Below are positions 33,597 through 42,300 of a stretch of 64,000 bases of DNA, one piece after another. Made by a program: the position numbers and the translations under genes. The first letter of the stretch is position 1; each line of letters starts with the position of its first letter. Origin of the DNA: Microcoleus vaginatus WJT46-NPBG5 (lineage in GTDB: Bacteria; Cyanobacteriota; Cyanobacteriia; Cyanobacteriales; Oscillatoriaceae); assembly GCA_019359355.1 (NCBI GenBank), contig JAHHHM010000001.1, positions 1 to 64,000 on the forward strand. The letters are read 5' to 3'. The notes under the pieces were generated by a model that was given only the letters and a program-made list of their open reading frames with translations, had not been told where the DNA came from and ran no database searches.

Positions 33597-34478
33597 TCAT
33601 AATAGTCCTAAATCTTTAAAGCAGCGGCGCGTTATTTCCATTCGCTTCGGTGCATCTTGATCATTACGAGGATCGATGTTGGTAGCAAAGAAATAAACGT
33701 TCTTGCCCTTCTCTAAGTAACCAACCACCCAACCGATTTGAGGAATGTCTTTATTGCCAAACCCGACCCAGCCGGTTTTTGCTCGAATGGTGTAATCTGG
33801 GGTTTTCTCAATCACTAAAATGTCTTTAACGATAGACAGTGATCGCTCCGAAAAAGGTAAATCATTTTTGTAGAGCCGGCGCAGAAATTGAATTTGCTGT
33901 TCAGGTGTAATTCGGAGTTCTCCCTCTAACCAAAATTTATCGATATCAGCTTTGCTGCCGATTTTTTGGTTCCCGTATCCTACTTGAGCTACCCATTTTT
34001 GCATCTGCTCGTGCCCCACTCGACGGGCTAGAACCTGATAAAACCAAACGGCTGAAAGTTTGATTGCCTCTCGCATATTCAAGTCTCGGTTCCATTCAGG
34101 AATCTGCCGTTGAATACCGTCCCATGTGAGAACAGCGATTTCATCTGAAATAACGCCGGTTTCCAGGGAAATCAGAGAATTGAGAATCTTAAACGTCGAG
34201 GCCGGTAAGAAAGGGGTTGCATTGCGCTGGAGGTTATGTTGATAGGTGAGATCGTTCGTTGAGTCATAAATCAGAATCGATCCTTCTACTCCCAATGCTT
34301 GAAAGTGCTGGCTGAAATCGATGGTTTGGGTAACTGTGATCGCAACTGATGATTCAAGTTCTGCCTTGGGCATCGTTAAGCCGGATTGCACATTCTGAAA
34401 TAGGACAACCGTACTACAGCTAAACACCATGAAGCCCACAATGATCCAATGAAAGACTCGGTTCATAACCTTATGCAA
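33597..34478 (-). CDS. Class D (OXA-type) beta-lactamase
   Basis: A 293-residue exported protein with a signal-anchor (WIIVGFMVFSCSTVVLF). All class D motifs are present: Ser94-x-x-Lys97 (STFK), Ser142-Ala-Val144 (SAV), Tyr168-Gly-Asn170 (YGN), FWLEG near 182 and Lys234-Thr-Gly-Trp (KTGW). PEWNRDLNMREAIKLSAVWFYQ is also characteristic. It should hydrolyse beta-lactams in the periplasm, using a carboxylated lysine. Class D spectrum cannot be read reliably. It is transcribed after the Slt-type transglycosylase gene on the same strand with a 200-bp gap. No mobile element is near, so it looks like a resident chromosomal gene. Confidence 0.93.
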   Translation of the reverse strand: MHKVMNRVFHWIIVGFMVFSCSTVVLFQNVQSGLTMPKAELESSVAITVTQTIDFSQHFQALGVEGSILIYDSTNDLTYQHNLQRNATPFLPASTFKILNSLISLETGVISDEIAVLTWDGIQRQIPEWNRDLNMREAIKLSAVWFYQVLARRVGHEQMQKWVAQVGYGNQKIGSKADIDKFWLEGELRITPEQQIQFLRRLYKNDLPFSERSLSIVKDILVIEKTPDYTIRAKTGWVGFGNKDIPQIGWVVGYLEKGKNVYFFATNIDPRNDQDAPKRMEITRRCFKDLGLL

Positions 34479-34679
34479 TACATTGATTGTTGTCTGCCAT
34501 ACTACACTTAGTAAATAAGAAATACTACATCTAATGCTATACCCGGTTAAATACAGATGATAGGGGAGGGTGCCGGCAGATAAATGCAGATAAGCTTAAT
34601 AAGCAGATAGGGGATATCTACCGGCAGGCAGGCATACCCCTAGCTGTGTGCGCTTTTAAGGTTTTTGTCAGAAATTCAC

Positions 34680-36860
34680 TCATTTTTTCGATGCAGTTTG
34701 CATCGCTTCTGAGTGCTGGGCTAAGCGTTGACTTAGTTCTGGATTGTAGAGTCTTAGGTAATTCCAGTAGTTGCCAAAAACAGATTTGACGTAGGTTTGA
34801 GTTTCCTCAAAAGGAATCTTTTCTACAAAAGTATCGGGATCGCTGAAACCATTTTTGGCAATCCAATCGGCTACATTACTAGGGCCGGCATTGTAACTCG
34901 CTACCGCTAACAAGGAGTTATTTTTATATTCGCGGTGCGTGAAATCTAAATAGCCAGTCCCTAGCTGAATGTTGTCATCTGGGTTATCTAGTTTGTATTG
35001 CTTAACGCCAAAAGTTTTAGCCACTTCAGCGCCGGTTTCTGGCATTACCTGCATTAACCCAACTGCACCAACACCCGATTTAATGGCCGGCATAAAACGC
35101 GATTCTTGCCGAATCAAGCCGGTTACCAGTAGGGAATTCAGCTTGCGCTCTTGAGACCAGTTAACAATACTATCCAAAAATGGAAATGGATAAAGGGCGT
35201 GCCAGTAAGCGCGTTCTTGTTTGAGGGTTTGGTATTGCAGTTTCTCTTCAGGTTTCTCCCGCTGATCTAAACTGGCTACCATGAAAATGGCTTCTAAATT
35301 ATCGCCAACTGCCAGCCGCATTAAACCATCTGTAAACTGTTCTGCAACGGTTGGCTCCATCGGGTTTTTAAATTCTACGTGCCAAAGTCTCCAAGCATCC
35401 ACTCCTTGACCAAGTTGGTAGAGTTCTTTTAACAGATCAGAACCTGTCGGCAGATTGGGCAGCACTTCTGGCTGTAGTACAAGCGGTGTGCGATCTCTAA
35501 CGGTTGTGAAGTCTCCCACATCCCAACCCAACAGCACAGCAGCACGCCAAGCATAGTAAGATTCTGGATACTTGGCGAGCACCCACTCAAACGCTTGCTT
35601 AGCTTCGGCATCTTTCCCTAAAATCTTCCCCCATTTGCCGGCCCAGAAAGCCGCCTCTGGCGCTTGCTCACTGTCAGGGTTTTCTGTAATAATTTGCTGG
35701 GCCAATTCCCAAGCTCTTTGCACATCGGTCACACCGGCTCGTTGCTGAGCCTGAGTCCAGCGCAACTTTGCCGCAGCGTTAGATTTGCTGTGCTCGCTCA
35801 GAAGTGTTTTACGCACTTCTTCTGCAGCTTTGGCATTTTTCCGGCTGTCTAGAACTCTTGCTTTTTCTAATAGAGCCTCCGGTGCTTTTTCTGGAAACCG
35901 CTTGACAACTGCATCAAGATAGTTAATCGCCTGTTTGGGACTGACTAACTCTTGCAGGCGCAACAGTCCTGTGGCAGTTTCTTCAGCTGTTGGATATTCT
36001 CGCAACAGCTTTTTATAAGCATTGGTGGCGGAGTCTTGTTTTTCCCCTAGCTGCAACCCTCTACCGGCACGATATGCGTTGCGCGGTGTGCGGGTGGCTT
36101 TAGCATAGGCAGCGCCGGCTTTGCCATACGCCTGCTTTTCCCAATAACCAAAAGCGACGGCTTCCCACTCTTCTTCTGTCAGTTTTTCACCAAACTTAGT
36201 GTCGAGCCGGTCTAACACAGAAATAATATCTGGGTGGTAAAGGCCGTATTTCGCCAGGACCATCAGCATCTCCTGCTGATTGGGATTTTTCTGCAACCGA
36301 AGGCTGGCAATTTCAACGCTGCGGGGGTGCTTAGGAAATTCCTCGATTGCGCGATCCCAGTATTTGCCATCTTTTTGGCCCAGAGCAAACAAAGCTTCTG
36401 CCGCCACCGGCTCTTTACCATAGCGCTTGAGAACTTCTTGCCAAGCGTCCTCAGCCTTACCCGCATCCCCAGCGACTTCATAAGCGCGGGCGCGTTGCAC
36501 AGCGATATGGCCGGCCAGAAGCGGGTAATCTTTCTCCAACTCTTCCAACCATTTCAGCGCCTCAGCTCCCTGCTGCTGCCCAATCAGATCGCTGGCGAGA
36601 AGATAACGAGCGCGGTTGCGATCTTGTGATTTTGGCTCCTGCGCCAGCGTCTCCAGCTTTGACGCCCGTTTTTCCGGTGATAACAGCGCCAGCGGCAACA
36701 CTTCCGATTTCGGGTCTTGGACATCCACCTGCTTCAGCTGGTTTTGGAACATCCCGACTCCGTTCCATATTATTACCGGCAAGCTAATTCCGAGTACCAG
36801 AACACAGATTCCTGTCCCGATTGCCACAGAAACGTTGGGTTTGCGTCGTTGCTTGAACAT
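34680..36860 (-). CDS. Slt70-like soluble lytic transglycosylase
   Basis: A 726-residue protein from the ATG at 36860; an in-frame TTG 51 bp upstream is less likely. It has an N-terminal signal-anchor (SVAIGTGICVLVLGISLPVIIW), then a long superhelix of TPR-like helices (about 50-540: AEALKWLEELEKDYPLLAGHIAVQRARAYE and similar), then the SLT domain (about 570-700) with the catalytic Glu in LIRQESRF and the motifs GAVGLMQVMPETG, NIQLGTGYLD and ASYNAGPSNV. It cuts glycan strands to 1,6-anhydro products in the periplasm. Length and order match Slt70-like enzymes. The class D beta-lactamase gene follows, which hints at a wall-turnover or beta-lactam-response pair. Confidence 0.92.
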   Translation of the reverse strand: MFKQRRKPNVSVAIGTGICVLVLGISLPVIIWNGVGMFQNQLKQVDVQDPKSEVLPLALLSPEKRASKLETLAQEPKSQDRNRARYLLASDLIGQQQGAEALKWLEELEKDYPLLAGHIAVQRARAYEVAGDAGKAEDAWQEVLKRYGKEPVAAEALFALGQKDGKYWDRAIEEFPKHPRSVEIASLRLQKNPNQQEMLMVLAKYGLYHPDIISVLDRLDTKFGEKLTEEEWEAVAFGYWEKQAYGKAGAAYAKATRTPRNAYRAGRGLQLGEKQDSATNAYKKLLREYPTAEETATGLLRLQELVSPKQAINYLDAVVKRFPEKAPEALLEKARVLDSRKNAKAAEEVRKTLLSEHSKSNAAAKLRWTQAQQRAGVTDVQRAWELAQQIITENPDSEQAPEAAFWAGKWGKILGKDAEAKQAFEWVLAKYPESYYAWRAAVLLGWDVGDFTTVRDRTPLVLQPEVLPNLPTGSDLLKELYQLGQGVDAWRLWHVEFKNPMEPTVAEQFTDGLMRLAVGDNLEAIFMVASLDQREKPEEKLQYQTLKQERAYWHALYPFPFLDSIVNWSQERKLNSLLVTGLIRQESRFMPAIKSGVGAVGLMQVMPETGAEVAKTFGVKQYKLDNPDDNIQLGTGYLDFTHREYKNNSLLAVASYNAGPSNVADWIAKNGFSDPDTFVEKIPFEETQTYVKSVFGNYWNYLRLYNPELSQRLAQHSEAMQTASKK

Positions 36861-37660
36861 GGATAAGGTTAAGCCTTCAAGAGTTTTGAGTTTTGAGGTT
36901 TGAGCCTGCAAGAGTTTAGAGTTGGGACTTCACTCCTATCCGGGCGAAGCCTGAGCGGGCTTTTTGGGCAATCGCCCCTACGACTCCTGACTTTTGACTC
37001 TCACTTTGATGAGCTAAGCGCTGGCTCCTGACATATTAACTTTTATTTTTATAAATAGTGACTCAAATCATAAACAATTGCAAACGTTTAGTTGGCCCGG
37101 AAGTTATCTCAGGTTTGTCAACTACAACACCCTAACTGCCAGCTAAAGGCATTGGAGAGGGCGCGACAACTGAGATTCAGGATTTTATTGATGTCAGCGT
37201 TAATCCACATTCGCTAACCATCTGACTCAGGCAAAATCGAAATATCAGCGAATTCGGCTTTCCAATGCAATTTTATTTCGGTAACCAGCCTGAAGAATAC
37301 ACTAACTTTTTGACAATTTTCAGTTTATTGATAAAATATTAAACTCAAATTAAATTCAGTTTAATTCGCCTATTTTTTGCTAAATATTAGATAATAAATT
37401 AGCCATACAACTTTTATATAACAGACTTTTTCTGGCTCAAAGACTCTCAATATTTACAAGTCAAAATAGACTGGTGGTAAAAGAATGTAAAAGCAGATGC
37501 ATCACAGCCTTTATGCACAAAAACCAGAATGATCGGCCAGAGATTTCGGCACAGGGACTTTGGCCGAGTCGGCGCAAACAGCCCAGACGTTTTAATTATA
37601 AAATTGAAGAAGTTTTGCCATAGTGGTAATGGTATAAGTAATTAGAAGGTAGAAGGCAGA
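36861..37660. other. Divergent non-coding region
   Basis: These 800 bp separate the transglycosylase (-) and pepA (+). The left part holds simple words (TTTTGAGGTTTGAG, GACTCCTGACTTTTGACTC) and a GGGCAATCGCCCCTAC palindrome fragment at about 36967-36982, a relative of the GTAGGGGC family. The middle is very AT-rich. No gene is supported. Confidence 0.5.
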
Positions 37661-39139
37661 ATGGATTTTCGAGCGATTGAACTTAGCTTCTTGGATTGGT
37701 CAGGGGATGCCCTAGCGATCGGATTGTTTGAGGACGCCGTCGAATTAACCGGCAATTTGGCGCAACTCGATGAAAAGTTAGCCGGCACCTTGAAAGAACT
37801 GATAGAAGAAAGCGAATTTAAGGGAAAAGACGGCAGCAGCGCCGTGACTCGCGTTGGCACCGGCAGCCCCATTCGCAAAATCATTGTAGTCGGTTTGGGT
37901 AAAGCAGACGCCCTGAAATTAGACAGCTGGCGTCGGGCTGCCGCTGCTGCTGCGCGATTGGCAAATAAAGAAAAGTGCAAAACTCTGGCGTTAGCGTTGC
38001 CGGTGTGGCATGAGGCACCGGATGCCACAGTAGAGGCGATTGTGGAAGGCGCAGAACTGGCTCTATATCAGGATAATCGCTTCAAGTCAGACACGGAAAA
38101 TAAAGGGCTAAAACTAGAACACATTGATTTGCTGGGGTTAGCCGGCACAGAAGCATCCATCACCCGTGCTCAGCAAATTTGTGCCGGTGTGATGCTAGCA
38201 CGCCAACTCGTTGCAGCGCCGGCAAATTCGGTAACGCCAATAACAATGGCAGAAGCCGCCCAAGCCATTGCCTCTGAACATGGCTTAGAAATTGAAATTC
38301 TTGAGCGAGAAGCCTGTGAAGCACTCGGCATGGGCGCGTTTTTAGGCGTTGCTTTAGCCTCCGATCTGCCGCCTAAGTTCCTCCACCTCACCTACAAACC
38401 CGAAGGGACGCCCCGCCGCAAACTGGCAATTGTGGGCAAAGGTTTGACCTTTGACTCTGGCGGTTTGAACATCAAAGTTGCCGGCAGTGGTGTAGAGATG
38501 ATGAAGGTAGACATGGCGGGTGCCGGTGCAACCCTAGGGGCAGCTAAAGCGATCGCGCTGCTAAAGCCAGATGTGGAGGTGCACTTCATCTCAGCCGTCA
38601 CTGAAAATATGATTAGCGGTCACGCCATGCGCCCTGGCGACATCCTCAAGGCGTCCAACGGCAAAACAATTGAAATTAACAACACAGATGCAGAAGGGCG
38701 TTTGACCCTGGCAGATGCCTTAGTATTTGCTGAAAAGCTGGGAGTTGACGCAATTGTAGATTTGGCGACCCTCACCGGCGCGTGTATTATCGCCTTGGGC
38801 GATGATATTGCCGGCTTGTGGAGTCCTGATGATACATTGGCAAATCAACTGCTGAAAGCATCGGAAATGGCCGGTGAAAAGTTCTGGCGGATGCCTTTGG
38901 AAGAAAAATATTTTGACGGCTTAAAATCTCCAATCGCGGATATGAAAAATACCGGCCCGCGTCCCGGTGGGTCAATTACTGCCGCGCTGTTTCTGAAGCA
39001 ATTTGTTAAAGAAACACCTTGGGTTCACCTAGATATTGCCGGGCCGGTTTGGGTGGATAAAGAAAGCGGTTATAACAGTGTCGGGGCCACCGGCTTCCCC
39101 GTTCGCACGCTTGTCAATTGGGTTCTAGGTGATGCTTAA
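37661..39139 (+). CDS. pepA: Leucyl aminopeptidase
   Basis: A 492-residue M17 aminopeptidase, cytosolic and hexameric in the family, releasing N-terminal amino acids with two metal ions. The catalytic domain has [30 protein letters not shown] and the family signature [14 protein letters not shown], then [15 protein letters not shown]. The N-terminal domain is the variable macro-like one. AGAAGG precedes the ATG. A good intrinsic terminator follows. The gene is very rich in GCCGGC-type motifs (15 by hand count). Confidence 0.96.
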   Translation: MDFRAIELSFLDWSGDALAIGLFEDAVELTGNLAQLDEKLAGTLKELIEESEFKGKDGSSAVTRVGTGSPIRKIIVVGLGKADALKLDSWRRAAAAAARLANKEKCKTLALALPVWHEAPDATVEAIVEGAELALYQDNRFKSDTENKGLKLEHIDLLGLAGTEASITRAQQICAGVMLARQLVAAPANSVTPITMAEAAQAIASEHGLEIEILEREACEALGMGAFLGVALASDLPPKFLHLTYKPEGTPRRKLAIVGKGLTFDSGGLNIKVAGSGVEMMKVDMAGAGATLGAAKAIALLKPDVEVHFISAVTENMISGHAMRPGDILKASNGKTIEINNTDAEGRLTLADALVFAEKLGVDAIVDLATLTGACIIALGDDIAGLWSPDDTLANQLLKASEMAGEKFWRMPLEEKYFDGLKSPIADMKNTGPRPGGSITAALFLKQFVKETPWVHLDIAGPVWVDKESGYNSVGATGFPVRTLVNWVLGDA

Positions 39140-39266
39140 GGGGATTGTTAACCGCAGATTCCGCAGGTGAAAGACGGCTCTATTTCAACCTTAAATTAGA
39201 TTAAGGGGAAGAAATATTGAGTAAATCCTGGAAAATTTTATCTGCTTTATTCGTAAAGTGAGTGAT

Positions 39267-39299
39267 TTGGGGCAATCTGATTTAGGTTGCCCCAATTTT
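39267..39299 (+). terminator. Intrinsic terminator after pepA
   Basis: TTGGGGCAA (39267-39275) and TTGCCCCAA (39287-39295) form a perfect 9-bp stem with an 11-nt loop, followed by TTTT on the plus strand. It lies between pepA and the convergent hybrid kinase gene. Confidence 0.65.
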
Positions 39300-39329
39300 A
39301 TGAGCAGCAAAGTAAAAAGTTTGCAGAGT

Positions 39330-42300
39330 TTAGCCGGCATCGCTTGAATAAACAGCCGGCACCTCAAGAATAAACTCTGTTCCCTCTCCCGGTGCTGAGA
39401 CACAGCTCAATTTTCCCCCATGTTTTTCAACCACAATTTGGTAGCTAATCGATAATCCTAATCCAGTGCCTTTACCCACCGGCTTTGTCGTGAAGAAAGG
39501 GTCAAATAGACGCTGCTTCACTTCTTCAGGCATTCCTGGCCCATTATCAGAAATCCGAATCACCAGCCAGCCGTCGCTGAGTTCTGTGCGAATTTTAATG
39601 CGATTAGGATTTTGTTCAATTTCCTTGTAAGAACGATGTCGGTTGCTCTCATCTAGCGCATCAATTGCATTTGCCAAAATGTTCATAAACACTTGGTTAA
39701 GCTGGCCGGCATAACATTCTATCTGAGGCACTTCCCCATATTCTTTCATCAGAAAAATTGCCGGACGTTCTGCTTTTGCTTTCAGGCGATGTTGCAGAAT
39801 CATCAGTGTGCTGTCAATACCCTGATGAATGTCTGTCGGCTTTTTCGCTTGCTCATCCACTCGTGAGAAATTGCGTAACGACTGCATAATTTCTCGAATA
39901 CGATCTGTTCCCACCTGCATCGAAGAAAGCATTTTAGGCAAATCTTCAATTAAGTAATCAATATCGATTGCTTCTGCCTCCTCTTGAATTTCCGCCGGGG
40001 GGTTGGGAAAGTGTTGCTGGTATAAACTCAGGAATTTTATCAAATCCCTTACATAATTAGACGCATGATGCAGGTTGCCGGCGAGGAAGCTAACAGGGTT
40101 ATTTACTTCATGAGCAACCCCCGCCACCAGTTGCCCCAAACTTGATATTTTTTCGGTTTGAACGAGTTGAGTTTGAGTTTGCTGCAGCTTGTGAAACGCT
40201 AGCTCAACTTCTTGAGTTTTTTCGCTCAAGGCAGTATTTTTGACTTCTAGCTCTTGGGAATACACCTGTAAATTTGTGTAGAGATGAGCATTTTCAATCG
40301 AAATAGCCACTTGAGAAGTCAAAACTTTCAAAACTTCTAAGCGTTCTGGGGTAAACGTTCCGGCTGTCAAGTCATTCTCCAGATAAAGAATGCCGGTTAA
40401 CTTTCCTTGATAAAGAATAGGCAACCCTAAGATAGACTTAGGTTTATTTTTCACGATGTACGGATCAGTCGTAAAAAGTCCTTCCGTTGTTGCTGTGTCT
40501 ACAACCACTGTTTGTTGCGTTCTTTCGATATAGTTAATCATCGAAAGTGGCAAATCTTCAACCGCTTCCACGGGAATCGAGTGCAGCACTGAACAAGTGT
40601 GGGTTGCCACATTTTTTTCTGCAACCACCACCAATTTTTCTGCTTCTTTAAGCAGGAGACATCCTTTTCGCGCACCGGCATTCTCAACCAAAATGTGCAT
40701 TAATTTTTCGAGCAGCCGGTCTAGAACAATTTCCGAAGAAATGGCAAGGGAAGCTTTCATCACCGCCGCCAAATCTAACGCGGCTGAAACGGTTCCCGTT
40801 GTTGAGGTTGTCGTCCTCGTCACTTCGATATTTCTGTTTTCTCTAGCAAGTAAACGAGCAAAGAAACCGGGATATCTTGAAGCCAAATCTTTTGCCTTTG
40901 CTGCCGCTCCCCAACGAATATAGCAGTAGTAAGCTTCAGTTAAATAAGCTTGAGCGATCTTGTCTTTCTCACCCTCAAAATAGAACTGGGCCGCCAGTTC
41001 ATTAGCCATCGCTTCTTCTTGAAAATAGCCTTGCTTTCTGGCTGTTTTTATGCAAATGTCATAACCTTCCATTGCCACCAAAAAGTTGCCGAAAACCCGT
41101 GATTTTTCTGCTTCTACTAGATCATATTTGTGTTGGAAGTTTGCTGGAGCGTGTTCCGCCCAAATTTTCATCTGTTTTTGATTAATTTCTACTTGCTCTA
41201 AATAATCTTGCTGTTCCTTCGGGGTTGCTTGGGGATAATGAGCAAGGAGCGCCAGAGAATGGTAGAAGTTAAGCACGGCAACCTGCATAAAACCAAACGC
41301 AGAGCCGGCTTGTTCAGCCGCCAAAGCTGCTGATTTTATCGCAGACTCAAAATCTTTAAATTGGTAGAGAAGAATCGTTTTAGCAACATAGAACACAAAT
41401 AACACGGTTCCTGTTTTTGCTTCGATTAAACGGGGCAACATTTGAGCTTCATCAAAACTCTCGCCAATTAACAGGTATTTATCGGCTGCTTTGCCTTGAA
41501 AATTTAGCCCTAATTGTCGCCACACGCTCGAAAAGTGAATGGGAATTTCTTGCTTAATTTTTTTGGCCAAATCAATATAAGGTGCTTGTTGTCGCACAGC
41601 AGATTCTAAGCTTTCTGCGGTGAAAAACAAGTACCCGCAATAGTTACCGATACAATATCCACCCCATTCGATATCTCCAGTTTCTAGCCCACTTTGGACG
41701 CCTTCTTGGAAAGAGGATACACTATTTTTTGCGTGTTCTGTCCAGCTTCTAATATTCGCGTTAAATAGGTTGTAAACTTTAGCTTTGAGTTCTTTGGCAT
41801 CGAATTGCTCTAACAGTTTTAAAGCGATCAAGCCGGCTTGATATCCTGCATCCAGCTTTCCAAGTCCAGACAGCAACAAGCCATAAAAACCATAGGCAAA
41901 CGCAGAAAGCGCTGAATTTCCGTGTTCAATACAAAGATTGACCATCGTTAAGATTACTTGCGGAAAAATCTCAGGTTTTGCCTGAAAAACCGGCGTACAG
42001 AGGAGTTTTAAAATCCTCATAGCCGCCAGCTTATCGGGATCACTCATGGCGGGAATATTTTCTAATTCCGCAAGTTCGGGCAACTCAACCAATAAACTAT
42101 CTTCGCTGTTGAGTGTTAAGAGATAAACACCTAAACTTTCTAAGACTTGCAAGCCGGTATCAACGGCTTTGATCATCTCTAGTTGAGCGATATAAACCTG
42201 CATTTGCAGTTCATACACTTTAACCCTATCCAGTAGAGAGGTCACTTGTTCGCCGGCAACTGCAACCAAGGTGGCTGCCTTGGTAAAGTTGATGCTTAAA

